From: Streptomyces cavernicola
GTDB lineage: Bacteria; Actinomycetota; Actinomycetes; Streptomycetales; Streptomycetaceae
Assembly: GCF_029968035.1 (NCBI RefSeq)
Contig: NZ_JASCIQ010000015.1
Location: forward strand, 1-64,000
DNA: 64,000 bases
Reading direction: 5' to 3'
Shown here: positions 27,324 through 35,640 of the stretch, piece after piece
How the letters are laid out: every line of letters starts with the position of its first letter
Numbering within the stretch: the first letter of the stretch is position 1
Notes under the pieces: model-generated
Database searches by the model: none
What the model was told of the DNA's origin: nothing
What the model saw: only the letters and a program-made list of their open reading frames with translations
Program-made: the position numbers and the translations under genes

Positions 27324-27411
27324 CCCCCGCCGCCCCGCCACCCCGTCGACTCGGGCGCCGCCGATCGGCCTCCGGCCTCGTCCTCAAACGCCGGACAGGC
27401 TTCCTTTCGAT

Positions 27412-27634
27412 CCCCTCCCCGCCCCTTCCCGAAAGACTGCCATCGGCACGGGGGCCGGCCCCCGGACCCCGCTCCTCAAACGCCGGAGGGGCTGATTTTG
27501 GGCGGCGATGGGACTCGCCCTCAGGGGCGCGGGGCTGTGACATTTGCGGCTCCGCCGCGTGGGCGCGACCGGCCACGACGGCAGGAAAGCTGACCGACCG
27601 GCGCCGCAGGCTTTCGGGAAGGGGCGGGGAGGGG
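27412..27634. mobile_element. 223-bp intergenic element with 24-bp perfect terminal inverted repeats
   Basis: The first 24 bases (27412-27435, starting CCCCTCCCCG and ending CCCGAAAG) are the exact reverse complement of the last 24 (27611-27634). Inside are GCTCCTCAAACGCCGGAGG and a CAGGGGCGCGGGG module. No transposase is encoded. Two relatives lie at 40682-40994 and 61140-61247. It occupies the gene-free stretch 27324-27892, where I see no gene. It looks like a MITE or extragenic palindromic repeat. Confidence 0.75.
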
Positions 27635-27892
27635 CAGAGCAGACGGCGCGCACGCCGACGGTGGCGTTGCCCGCCGCGTCCCCGAAGGCCGTGCGCCTCG
27701 CCATGAGGAGGCGGGTGAACGGCTGGGCGCCCAAGGCCCGTTCGGCGGTGGACAGGTCGAGGGGCGGCGGCTGCGCCCTCGTGCGGATCCTCTCCGCTCG
27801 GGCTCGACCGGGGCGGGCGCGAACCCACTCACGACAGAACATCCCGCGCGGCCCGGGGTGCATCGAGCCGTGCGCCCCGGCAGGATCGGCCC

Positions 27893-28399
27893 ATGGCGAA
27901 CCAACCGAGGATCGAGGAACGTGCCGAGCAGACCTTCGTGGGCGTCAGGGGCCGGGTCACCTGGGACACGTTCGGGCAGCTCGCGGACCGGCTGCCGGAG
28001 ATCGTGGGCTGGCTCGGCGAACGCGGGATCCCCGTCGCCGACGGCCCGTTCTTCAAGTACGAGGTGCTCGACCCGGCCGACCGGACGCGGGAGTTCGAGG
28101 TGGTGGCGGGCGTGCCGGTCGGCGAACGGGTGCGCGTCCCGCACGGCGAGCTCTTCGCGGGCGCGCTGCCGGCCGGGCGTTACGTGACGGTCCGCCACGT
28201 CGGCCATCCCGACGAGCTGTTCGGGGTGACCGCGACGGTGCTGAAGTGGGCCGCCGCCAAGGGCCTCGTCTTCGACATGGAGGTGACGGACGAGGGCGAG
28301 GTGTGGGGCTGCCGCCTGGAGAGCTACAAGACGGACCCGCGGACGGAGCCCGATCTGCACAAGTGGGAGACGGAGCTCTCGTTCCGGCTGCAGGACTGA
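27893..28399 (+). CDS. GyrI-like/AraC effector-binding domain protein
   Basis: The 168-residue protein matches the stand-alone GyrI-like small-molecule-binding fold in size and pattern: an N-terminal strand EQTFVGVRGRVTWDTFGQLA, FFKYEVLDPADRTREFEVVAG, the central LPAGRYVTVRHVGHPDELFG and a closing ESYKTDPRTEPDLHKWETEL with the conserved acidic residues. No DNA-binding domain is present. Such proteins bind hydrophobic ligands or hydrolyse them. It stands alone after the inverted-repeat element. Confidence 0.82.
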   Translation: MANQPRIEERAEQTFVGVRGRVTWDTFGQLADRLPEIVGWLGERGIPVADGPFFKYEVLDPADRTREFEVVAGVPVGERVRVPHGELFAGALPAGRYVTVRHVGHPDELFGVTATVLKWAAAKGLVFDMEVTDEGEVWGCRLESYKTDPRTEPDLHKWETELSFRLQD

Positions 28400-28481
28400 G
28401 AGACGGCGAAGGGCAGGGGCAGGGGCCGGGGCCGGGGCCGGATGTCGGCGGGGCGCAGGCTGCCGTAAGCTCGACGCAGAA

Positions 28482-28497
28482 TTTGAACTCGTTCAAA
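28482..28497. promoter_or_regulatory. Palindrome TTTGAAC-TC-GTTCAAA, TetR-type operator
   Basis: A perfect 7+2+7 palindrome lies 45 bp before ATG 28542 in front of a small membrane protein gene. Operators of this form are typical of TetR regulators in actinomycetes. No TetR gene is adjacent, so the binder is elsewhere. Confidence 0.55.
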
Positions 28498-28541
28498 ACG
28501 GCTCGCGCCGCCATGGCGCAGTCGACCAGGGGGATCAGCTC

Positions 28542-28841
28542 ATGCCCGCGACACCGGCGTACCCGCCCGCGACCACCCGCTCCGACTCGCCCGCCGTCGC
28601 CCTCGGCCCCACGGCCCTGGTGCTCGGCGTGCTCTCCACCGTGGGGGCCTGGGTCCCGTACCTCTTCCTGCTCGCCCTGCCCTGGACCATCATCGCCGGG
28701 GGCCTCGCCATCACCCTCGGCCTGGCAGGCGTCCACTACGCCCGCCAGGGCATCGGCCGCATGTGGCCGGCGGCGGCCGGGACGACGCTGGGGGCCGCGG
28801 TGTTCGCGGGGACGATCTGGCTGCTCTGGGCGATCAGTTGA
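28542..28841 (+). CDS. Small two- or three-helix membrane protein (DUF4190-like)
   Basis: The 99-residue protein has a hydrophilic 15-residue start and hydrophobic segments at about 22-42, 45-65 and 76-97, with the loop GLAGVHYARQGIGRMWPAAA between them; that layout resembles DUF4190 proteins. A GGGGGAT ribosome site precedes the ATG. Its stop overlaps the convergent hydrolase gene by 8 bp. Function unknown; control by the TTTGAAC palindrome is likely. Confidence 0.75.
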   Translation: MPATPAYPPATTRSDSPAVALGPTALVLGVLSTVGAWVPYLFLLALPWTIIAGGLAITLGLAGVHYARQGIGRMWPAAAGTTLGAAVFAGTIWLLWAIS

Positions 28842-29490
28842 CCGGTTCCGCGGACGGCGCCCCGGAGGGCTCCAGGTCCAGGAACCGTACGGCCGAGTCC
28901 CACGCGCGACCGGCGTGCTCCGTCGAGTGGGCGGGGCTGCCGGGGTCGCAGAAGCCGTGGCGGCAGGGGTGGACCGCGGTGGTCACGCCCCTGCGGCCGG
29001 CCAGGGCTCGGGCGAGGGCCGGGCCCGAGAAGCCGGGCTCGTGCTCGGCGAGGACGACGAGGCACGGGGCGGCCGGTTCGACGTCCAGGTGGTCGCGGAT
29101 ACGGGACCCGTAGAAGCAGACCGCTCTGTCCAGGGCGCCCGTGCCGGAGGCGAGCCAGGCGGCCGTGGCTCCGACGCTGAAGCCGACGCAGAGCACCCGG
29201 CGATAGCCGCGACCGCCGTGGCGCTCGCGCAGCCCCGCCGCGAACCGTGCGAGCGCGCCACCCATGGCCCGCACGCCGGGGTCACGCCTGAACTCCCGGT
29301 AGGCCAGGGCTTCTTCGGCCCGCGCGTACACGGTGTCCGAGGGCAGGAAGCTCGGCGTGAAGACGTCGCAGCGGTACGCCTGAAGTGCTGCGGCGACGCC
29401 GCGGATGTGGGCGTTCACCCCGTAGATCTCGTGCGCGACCACCACGGCCGTGTCGTGCCTGCGACGTTCTGGCGGCGGGATCGTGCTCAT
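28834..29490 (-). CDS. Dienelactone-hydrolase-family protein with a serine nucleophile
   Basis: The 218-residue protein follows the dienelactone hydrolase pattern: VVVAHEIYGVNAHIRGVAAA at the start, nucleophile elbow VGFSVGATAAWL (about 104), acid region PCLVVLAEHEPGF and His in VHPCRHGFCDPG. Classical dienelactone hydrolases use Cys in GFCFGG; here a Ser is in its place, as in several esterase-like family members. Cytosolic hydrolase of unknown ester substrate. ATG 29490 is the only sensible start. Confidence 0.82.
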   Translation of the reverse strand: MSTIPPPERRRHDTAVVVAHEIYGVNAHIRGVAAALQAYRCDVFTPSFLPSDTVYARAEEALAYREFRRDPGVRAMGGALARFAAGLRERHGGRGYRRVLCVGFSVGATAAWLASGTGALDRAVCFYGSRIRDHLDVEPAAPCLVVLAEHEPGFSGPALARALAGRRGVTTAVHPCRHGFCDPGSPAHSTEHAGRAWDSAVRFLDLEPSGAPSAEPVN

Positions 29491-29686
29491 GCCGGGACTG
29501 TATCCGCGCTGGCCGCCCGCACTCAGGCCTCCCTCGCCCCGCCCGTCTCGTCCTCCAGGGGCGGATGACATGCGTGGGCGGGCAGCGCCACGAGGGCTTC
29601 GCCGCAGGCGACGGGCGCGCGTGCGCCCCGGCCGCGCGGAGGGACCGCGGGGCCGGGGCCCGGGGAGCCGAACTGACGGGCTGCGC

Positions 29687-30097
29687 TCAGCAGTTGTGGT
29701 CGACCAGGTCGAAGGACTCGTAGTGGTCGGCGGTGTAGTAGTCCTCCTGGTCCGCCTCGCCGGTGACGATGCGGCGGGCGCCGCGGTCGTCCGAGCCCGG
29801 GGTCTCGACGGTGTACTCGTGGTAGTAGCCGGAGTCCTGCGAGGGCAGCAGGCCCTCGCGGTTCTGGAAGACGGTGCCGTCCTGCGGGTACGGGTAGGGG
29901 CCGCCCGCCTCGATCAGGTCGAGGGTGTCGTGGGCCTCGGGCGGCAGCGCCGAGTAGCAGATGTCGCCGACCGCCGCTGCGGTGGCGGTGGCGGTCGCGG
30001 GGACAGGGGCGGGGGCCGCGTTCGCGGCGACGGGGCCGCCGACGAGGAGCGCGGCGGCGAGTGCGATGCCTGTGGCGATTCGTGGGGGGATTCGCAT
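29687..30097 (-). CDS. Secreted guanyl-specific ribonuclease (RNase Sa type)
   Basis: The 136-residue precursor has a signal peptide (IATGIALAAALLVGGPVAAN, cleavage near 28) and a 95-residue mature domain that follows Streptomyces aureofaciens RNase Sa closely: VGDICYSALPPEAHDTLDLI, YPQDGTVFQNREGLLP, SGYYHEYTVETPGSDDRGAR, RIVTGEADQEDYYTADHYES. The catalytic Glu (YHEYT), Arg (ARRI) and His (DHY) and both disulfide cysteines are present. It cleaves RNA after G outside the cell. No barstar-like inhibitor gene is next to it. Confidence 0.95.
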   Translation of the reverse strand: MRIPPRIATGIALAAALLVGGPVAANAAPAPVPATATATAAAVGDICYSALPPEAHDTLDLIEAGGPYPYPQDGTVFQNREGLLPSQDSGYYHEYTVETPGSDDRGARRIVTGEADQEDYYTADHYESFDLVDHNC

Positions 30098-30105
30098 GCT
30101 CCCCA

Positions 30106-30135
30106 GGATGACGCGCGTAGACGCGGGCGTGTCAA
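30106..30135 (-). promoter_or_regulatory. Probable promoter of the ribonuclease gene
   Basis: On the minus strand a consensus TTGACA (30130-30135) and, 18 bp on, TCATCC (30106-30111) lie immediately upstream of GGGGAGC-ATG. The -10 box is weak and the leader would be very short. Confidence 0.4.
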
Positions 30136-30162
30136 CGCCAAGTGCGGCAAATTTTCCGGGAG

Positions 30163-31182
30163 TTAACCCGTGCGGGCGGGCTTTCGCGCCACGTTCGGCA
30201 GCTCTTCGCGCGGCGGATCGTCGCCCGTGCGGCTCCCGGTCGCGCGCCGCCCCCAGGCCGTTCCGGCGAGGACGAGGAGCGCCCCGAACAGGCCGGTCAC
30301 GCCGAGGTGTTCACCGCCGAGGGCGAGACCGGCGGCGGCCGCCCAGAGGGGTTCGGTGCCGAGCAGCAGGCTCACCCGCGACGGCGAGGTGCGGCGCACG
30401 GCCCACATCTGCACCCAGAACGCGAGCAGGGTGCACAGCACCGCGAGGAAGAGCAGCCCGCCCCAGTCCCGTACGTCGAAGTCCGCGGCGGCGGCCCACG
30501 GCGAGACGCCCGTGCCGGCCCCGGCGAGCAGGGCGAACACGGCGACGGACGCGCCGAGTTGAACGGTCGTCAGGGACAGCGCGTCGGCGTCCTGGACGGC
30601 CCTGACGCGGGACATGGCGAGGACGTGCACGGTACGGGCGAGCGCGGCGCACAGGATCAGCACGTCGCCGAGGGACGGCGCGGTGAAGCCGCCGCCCTGG
30701 GTGAGCAGGGCCACGCCGAGCAGTGAGAGCCCGGCCGCGCACAGGAACGGCCGGGAGGGGCGGACGCGGTTCAGGGCGGCCTCGGCGAGCGGCGTGAAGA
30801 TCATGGTGAGGCTGATGATGAGGCCCGCGTTGGTGGCCGAGGTGTGCACGACGCCGTAGGTCTCGAGCAGGAAGACGCCGCTGAGGATCAGGCCGAGCAG
30901 GCCCGCGCCGCGCCACTGGGCGGCGGTCAGACCGCGGAGCCCGCGCAGGCCGAGTGCGACCAGGACGGGCAGGACCACGCCGAAACGCAGCACGAGGACG
31001 GCGACGACGGTGTGCTCGGCGGTGATGCCCTTGGCGGCGAGGTAGCTGCCGCCCCAGGCCGCGGCGACGAGCAGCACGGGGAGGTCGGTGAGCCAGGCGC
31101 GGCGGGGCGTGCGGGCGTCGGGTGCGGCGGGTACGACGGCGGGGGTCCCCACGAGGTCGGTCTCCACGAGGGCGGTCTCCAA
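30163..31182 (-). CDS. DMT/EamA-family transporter
   Basis: The 339-residue protein has ten predicted membrane helices in two EamA repeats; the first starts PVLLVAAAWGGSYLAAKGIT and the second begins after residue 175 with LGDVLILCAALARTVHVLAM. The conserved EamA glycine-rich ends SATNAGLIISLTMIFTPLAE and TEPLWAAAAGLALGGEHLGV are clear. It is probably an exporter of a metabolite or amino acid derivative; the substrate cannot be told. It is followed downstream by the ribonuclease gene with 65 bp between. Confidence 0.9.
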   Translation of the reverse strand: METALVETDLVGTPAVVPAAPDARTPRRAWLTDLPVLLVAAAWGGSYLAAKGITAEHTVVAVLVLRFGVVLPVLVALGLRGLRGLTAAQWRGAGLLGLILSGVFLLETYGVVHTSATNAGLIISLTMIFTPLAEAALNRVRPSRPFLCAAGLSLLGVALLTQGGGFTAPSLGDVLILCAALARTVHVLAMSRVRAVQDADALSLTTVQLGASVAVFALLAGAGTGVSPWAAAADFDVRDWGGLLFLAVLCTLLAFWVQMWAVRRTSPSRVSLLLGTEPLWAAAAGLALGGEHLGVTGLFGALLVLAGTAWGRRATGSRTGDDPPREELPNVARKPARTG

Positions 31183-31236
31183 CTGCGAGGCGGGTGCGGA
31201 GACTTCGGCGGCTCGCGCGGGAGTCCCACCGTACCG

Positions 31237-31836
31237 TCAGAAGCCGCGGTACTCGGGGCTGCCCGCGCGTTCGTACGTGCTGATCACCACGCCCGTGCCG
31301 GTGACGCTGGTGGCGGCGTTGCGGAAGGCCGTGGGCAGTCCGCCCGCCGCGAAGAAGCGCTTGCCCGCGCCGAGGACCACGGGGTGGGTGACGAGGTGCA
31401 GGGTGTCGACCAGGCCGTGCGCGAACAGGGTCTGAGCGAGGTTGCCGCTGCCGTGCACCTGCAGTTCGCGGCCGGGCCGCTCCTTGAGCGCCTTGACCTC
31501 CTCGACGAGGTTCTCGCCGATGATCCGCGTGCCCTCCCAGTCGGCGCTGGTCAGGGTGGTGCTCGCGACGTACTTGGGCAGGGAGTTGAGGGCGTCGGAG
31601 ACGGGGTCGCCGCTGAACTTCGGCCAGTGCGCGGCGAAGATCTCGTACGTGCGGCGGCCCAGGAGGAAGGCGTCGGCGCGGCCGAAGCCGGCGTCGATGA
31701 AGCGGCGGAAGTCGGCGTCGAAGTACGGCACCAGCCAGCCGCACTGGGTGAAGCCGCCACTGGTGTCCTCGTCGGGATCCCCGGGGCCCTGCATGACGCC
31801 GTCCAGGGTGACGAACTGGGTGAGGGTGAGCTGCAC
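31237..31836 (-). CDS. Dihydrofolate-reductase-like (RibD C-terminal) family protein
   Basis: The 199-residue protein begins at GTG 31836 (GGAAGGAAC 4 bp upstream) and shows the small DHFR-like fold: FVTLDGVMQGPGDPDEDTSG, FLLGRRTYEIFAAHWP, the nucleotide region GSGNLAQTLFAHGLVDTLHL and VLGAGKRFF. These proteins reduce an unknown substrate with NADPH and are not the housekeeping folate enzyme. Transcribed alone, divergent from the SDR gene. Confidence 0.88.
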   Translation of the reverse strand: MQLTLTQFVTLDGVMQGPGDPDEDTSGGFTQCGWLVPYFDADFRRFIDAGFGRADAFLLGRRTYEIFAAHWPKFSGDPVSDALNSLPKYVASTTLTSADWEGTRIIGENLVEEVKALKERPGRELQVHGSGNLAQTLFAHGLVDTLHLVTHPVVLGAGKRFFAAGGLPTAFRNAATSVTGTGVVISTYERAGSPEYRGF

Positions 31837-32026
31837 GGCCGTTCCTTCCGTCGCGCGTACTGCTGTCACCAGGGGTGACCGCCCGCCGCCCGGAAACTCA
31901 TCGCCCGCCGCGCGGCCGGGGGCTCCGCGTCCGATTCCCGCCAGCGTGGGTCCCCTACGACCGCTGTACTTGAACACGCAACGGAACAACACGGCGTACA
32001 CAGCGCAGACACGGAGGAGTACGGAT

Positions 32027-32758
32027 ATGAGCGGCAAGGCGGCACTGGTGACGGGTGGCAGCCGGGGCATCGGCGCGGCGATCGCGCTGCGGCTCGCGGA
32101 GGACGGCGCCGATGTGGCGATCACGTACGTACGGGACGAGGCCGCGGCGCAGGCGGTCGTCGGGAAGATCCGGGCGACGGGCCGGCGCGGCCTCGCGATC
32201 CGGGCGGACGCCGCCGACGCGGAAGCGTCCGCCGAGGTCGTGGAGCGCACGGTCACCGAGTTCGGCCGGCTCGACGTGCTCGTGAACAACGTGGGCGTCG
32301 GGGTGCTCGGCCCGATGGACGAGCTGGGGCTCGACGCGGTGGACCGGGTGCTCGATGTGAACGTCCGCTCGGTGTTCCTGACCTCGCAGGCGGCGGCCGC
32401 GCGGCTGGGCCGCGGCGGGCGGATCGTCACGGTCGGCAGCTGCATGGCGCAGCGTGTGCCGGGCCCCGGCGGGACGCTGTACGCGACGAGCAAGGCGGCG
32501 CTGATCGGCCTGACCAAGGCGCTCGCGCGGGAGTTGGGCGGGCGCGGCATCACGGCGAACGTGGTGCACCCGGGCCCGATCGACACGGACATGAACCCCG
32601 CGGACGGCCCGTTCGCCGAGGCGCAGAGCGCGATGACGGCCGTCGGCCGCTACGGCTCGGCCGCCGAAGTCGCCTCCATGGTCGGCTACTTGGCGAGCGA
32701 CGAGTCCGCGTACGTCACGGGCGCGGAGTTCTCCGTCGACGGCGGGCACGCGGCGTGA
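32027..32758 (+). CDS. Short-chain dehydrogenase/reductase
   Basis: The 243-residue SDR has NAD(P) motif ALVTGGSRGIGAAIALRLA (6-24), the structural VNNVG (about 83), catalytic Ser in VGSCMAQ, YxxxK as YATSKAAL and the motif NVVHPGPIDTDM, ending in a TGAEFSVDGGHAA tail. Sequence resembles 3-oxoacyl-ACP reductase-like SDRs of secondary or xenobiotic metabolism. The ATG has a strong GGAGGAG. It is monocistronic, with a bidirectional terminator after it. Confidence 0.9.
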   Translation: MSGKAALVTGGSRGIGAAIALRLAEDGADVAITYVRDEAAAQAVVGKIRATGRRGLAIRADAADAEASAEVVERTVTEFGRLDVLVNNVGVGVLGPMDELGLDAVDRVLDVNVRSVFLTSQAAAARLGRGGRIVTVGSCMAQRVPGPGGTLYATSKAALIGLTKALARELGGRGITANVVHPGPIDTDMNPADGPFAEAQSAMTAVGRYGSAAEVASMVGYLASDESAYVTGAEFSVDGGHAA

Positions 32759-32774
32759 CCTCGTAAGAGGAAAT

Positions 32775-32808
32775 GGGGCGCGCCAGGGCTGTCCTCCCGG
32801 CGCGCCCC
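32775..32808. terminator. Bidirectional terminator hairpin
   Basis: A perfect 10-bp stem (GGGGCGCGCC and GGCGCGCCCC) with a 14-nt loop sits between the convergent SDR and allantoicase stops. Confidence 0.75.
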
Positions 32809-32822
32809 AGGGGCGGGTGTCG

Positions 32823-33935
32823 TCAGCCGCCCAGCTCCTGGTGACGGGCGGCGAGGCGCGCCGCGCCGTCCTCGGTCAGCGAACCGAAGAGGCGCAGGCG
32901 GGAGATGCCGCCGTCGGGGTAGATGTCGATGCGGACGTGCGTGCCCTTGGCCGCCGTGTCGAGCACGAACCGGTGGTTGGTGTCGGGCTGCAGACGGGTG
33001 CGGGGAAGCACCTCGGCCCAGTCACCGTCCTCGCCGTCCTTCACCGAAAGCGCGGCCCAGCCCGCCGAGTTGCCCTTGAGGTACGCGGTGTCGATCTCGA
33101 CGGCGCGGATCTCGGACTGCTGGACGAGCTGGTAGCGGATCCAGTCGTTGCCCTTGTCGCGGCGGCGGCGGGTCTCCCAGCCGTCGTCCATCTTGCGGGA
33201 GCGGCCCGGCTGGATGGTGTTGGTGGCCGGCGAGTAGAAGCGGTCGGAGGCGTCCTCGACCTGGCCGCCGTTCTCCAGGGCGACGAGGTCCAGGGTGCCG
33301 AGCGCGGCGATCCACTTGGGGTCCGGCACGACCTCGCCGTAGACCCGCAGGCGGGCGATGCCGCCGTCGGGGTGCTGGTTGACGCGCAGGTGCGTGAAGC
33401 GCTGCTCGGCGGTGATCTCGAAGCCGTTGGCCGCGTGGCCGCCGACGGCGGTGCGCGGGACGAGCGTCGTCCACTTCACGTCGCCGGAGATCAGCTCGTC
33501 CGGCGTGGGCGAGCCCTCGACGTTGGCGCCCTCGATGGACACGGCCTGCGGGTAGTTGCCGCGGAAGTGGGCGGTGTCGACGACGATGCCGCGGATGACG
33601 CCGGGGGCGCCGAGGCGGACGAGCGCCCAGTCGTGGTCCTCGTCGGTGGGGTGCGGGACCTCGGCCGAGACGCCGCGGCGGCGGCGGGTCTCCCAGCCGT
33701 CCATGATCTTGCCCTTGTGGCCGAAGTGCTCGGGGTCGAACTCGGCGGCCTCGGGCTTCAGCAGGTTCTCGCGCTCGGCGAAGAACTCGTCGTTGGCGGC
33801 GATGACACCCGCGCCGAGCTGGCGGTCGGCCAGGTTGGCGTACTGGGTGAAGGGGAAGTCGGCGGTGCGGTAGTCGGCGTAGGGCTCGCCACCGCCGTAC
33901 GGGGACGCGTCACCGGTGAAGGACGGTATCGCCAC
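32823..33935 (-). CDS. alc: Allantoicase
   Basis: The 370-residue enzyme hydrolyses allantoate to ureidoglycolate and urea in purine breakdown. It is a duplicated jelly-roll protein: each half carries the motif DGWETRRRR (GKIMDGWETRRRRGVS and KMDDGWETRRRRDKGND) and an H/YPDGGI-LR loop (QHPDGGIARLRVYG, IYPDGGISRLRLFG). GTG 33935 lies 3 bp after the allantoinase stop, with AAAGGAAG overlapping it, so the genes are coupled. Confidence 0.94.
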   Translation of the reverse strand: MAIPSFTGDASPYGGGEPYADYRTADFPFTQYANLADRQLGAGVIAANDEFFAERENLLKPEAAEFDPEHFGHKGKIMDGWETRRRRGVSAEVPHPTDEDHDWALVRLGAPGVIRGIVVDTAHFRGNYPQAVSIEGANVEGSPTPDELISGDVKWTTLVPRTAVGGHAANGFEITAEQRFTHLRVNQHPDGGIARLRVYGEVVPDPKWIAALGTLDLVALENGGQVEDASDRFYSPATNTIQPGRSRKMDDGWETRRRRDKGNDWIRYQLVQQSEIRAVEIDTAYLKGNSAGWAALSVKDGEDGDWAEVLPRTRLQPDTNHRFVLDTAAKGTHVRIDIYPDGGISRLRLFGSLTEDGAARLAARHQELGG

Positions 33936-33940
33936 GGGAA

Positions 33941-35278
33941 TCAGTTCTTCCTTTCGAGGAGACGGCCGGTGGGCTCGGTGAACTCGCCGGCCGCGTGGAT
34001 GCGCTCGCCCCGCAGCCAGGTGGACTTCACGACACCGTGCAGGGTCTTGCCCGCGTACGCGGTGACCTTGTTGCGGTGCTGGAGTCCGGCGGGGTCGACG
34101 GTGAAGGTCTCGTCGGGCGCGAGGACCGCGAAGTCGGCGTCGCGGCCGGCCTCGATGGCGCCCTTCTGGTCCAGGCCGACCAGCTCGGACGTGCGCGCGG
34201 ACATCCAGCGCACCACGTCGTCGAGGGAGTGGCCGCGCTTGCGGGCGGCGCTCCAGATGGCCGGGAGGGAGAGCTGGAGGCCGGAGATGCCGCCCCAGGC
34301 GGTGGCGAAGTCGTCCGTCTTCAGGTCGGCGGTGGACGGCGAGTGGTCGGTGACGATGCAGTCGACCGTGCCGTCGGCGAGCGCCTGCCACAGCAGGTCC
34401 TGGTTGGCGCCCTCGCGGATGGGCGGGCAGCACTTGAATTCGCTTGCGCCGTCCGGGACTTCCTCGGCGGTCAGCGTGAGGTAGTGCGGGCAGGTCTCGA
34501 CGGTGATCTGCACGCCCTCGGCCTTGGCGGCGGCGATCAGCGGCAGCGCGTCGGAGGACGACAGGTGCAGCACGTGCACGCGGGCGTTCAGGCGCTTGGC
34601 GGTCTCGATGAGGCCCTTGATCGCCACGTCCTCGGAGATCCGCGGCCGGGTCTGCAGGTAGTCGCCGTACTTGGGGCCGCTCAGGTGCGGGGCGACGTCC
34701 AGCTCGTGCGGGTCCTCGGCGTGCACGATGAGCAGGCCGCCGAAGCCGGCGATCTCACCCATGGACGCGGCGAGCTGCTCGCGGTCGAGGTGCGGGAACT
34801 CGTCGACGCCGGAGGGTGAGAGGAAGCACTTGAAGCCGTAGACACCGGCGTCGTGCAGGGGCTTGAGGTCCTGGACGTTGTCCGGCAGCGCGCCGCCCCA
34901 GAAGCCGATGTCGATGTGGGCCTTGGTGCGGGCCACTTCCTGCTTCGTGCGCAGGTTGTCGACGGTGGTGGTCGGCGGCAGGGAGTTGAGCGGCATGTCC
35001 ACGAGGGTCGTGATGCCGCCGGCGGCCGCGGCGCGGGTGGCCGTCCAGAAGCCCTCCCACTCGGTGCGACCGGGGTCGTTCACGTGGACATGGGTGTCGA
35101 CGATGCCGGGGAGCAGTGCGTCGTCGCCGAAGTCCTCGAGCCGGGCGCCCGCGGGGACCTCCGCCTCGTACGGAAGGACGGCTGCGATCTTCCCGCCGGC
35201 AACGGCGACGGATGCGGCGCGCGTGCCCTCGGGGGTGACGACTCGCGTCGAGCGAAGGACCAGTTCCACGTCGGACAC
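33941..35278 (-). CDS. allB: Allantoinase
   Basis: The 445-residue amidohydrolase opens the hydantoin ring of allantoin. Metal-binding HxH is in GIVDTHVHVNDPGRTEWEGF (about 58-77), the bridging carbamylated lysine in VYGFKCFLSPSG (about 150), with later His in LIVHAEDPHE and VLHLSSSDALP and the Asp in CIVTDHSPST. It is first gene of the allB-alc operon, with GTG 35278 preceded by GGGGAAACG. Promoter and operator lie at 35333-35381, facing the divergent IclR gene. Confidence 0.95.
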   Translation of the reverse strand: MSDVELVLRSTRVVTPEGTRAASVAVAGGKIAAVLPYEAEVPAGARLEDFGDDALLPGIVDTHVHVNDPGRTEWEGFWTATRAAAAGGITTLVDMPLNSLPPTTTVDNLRTKQEVARTKAHIDIGFWGGALPDNVQDLKPLHDAGVYGFKCFLSPSGVDEFPHLDREQLAASMGEIAGFGGLLIVHAEDPHELDVAPHLSGPKYGDYLQTRPRISEDVAIKGLIETAKRLNARVHVLHLSSSDALPLIAAAKAEGVQITVETCPHYLTLTAEEVPDGASEFKCCPPIREGANQDLLWQALADGTVDCIVTDHSPSTADLKTDDFATAWGGISGLQLSLPAIWSAARKRGHSLDDVVRWMSARTSELVGLDQKGAIEAGRDADFAVLAPDETFTVDPAGLQHRNKVTAYAGKTLHGVVKSTWLRGERIHAAGEFTEPTGRLLERKN

Positions 35279-35332
35279 CCGTTTCCCCTTTCTTTGCCTC
35301 TTCCGCGGCTCCTGGGAGCACGGAAAGGGATA

Positions 35333-35381
35333 TTCAACAATCTGTTGAACAAATCTTCACCGCGCCGTGCGGCCCAGTCAA
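35333..35381 (-). promoter_or_regulatory. allB promoter with palindrome TTCAACA-ATC-TGTTGAA
   Basis: On the minus strand TTGACT (35376-35381), a 17-bp spacer and GAAGAT (35353-35358) form a promoter. A perfect 7+3+7 palindrome (35333-35349) begins right after the -10 box and covers the expected start, which is where a repressor would act. I infer that the IclR/AllR-like protein encoded next door binds it. Confidence 0.65.
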
Positions 35382-35445
35382 GACCCCCCTGAAGTCATCC
35401 GGAGGGCTTCGTTCCGATTCTCCACCCAGCTTAGAGCTTTCCATG

Positions 35446-35480
35446 AAGCGAAAGCTAGATTTCGCTTTGCAGAATATACT
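35446..35480 (+). promoter_or_regulatory. Inverted repeat and -10 box upstream of the IclR gene
   Basis: AAGCGAAA (35446-35453) and TTTCGCTT (35460-35467) form a perfect 8+6+8 dyad ending 7 bp before a TATACT -10 box (35475-35480). No good -35 is visible at 17 bp, so the promoter may need an activator or be weak. The leader to GTG 35641 would be about 150 nt. Confidence 0.5.
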
Positions 35481-35640
35481 TATCCACAAGACAGAGGCCA
35501 CACGGTCACTCGCAGCGCCGGGCGACACCCGGACAAACGGTCACTGACCGGCGGAGATCTCCTCCACCGGGGCACCCGCACGCGAGCGACCGACGGGTAG
35601 GCTGCACCGACTGCTCCTGAAGCACCGAAAGGACCGCGCC

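Noticed and set aside
27544..27900. Coding frame through the inverted-repeat element
   Set aside because: Frame composition comes from GC-rich repeats and continues into antisense sequence; no recognisable protein.
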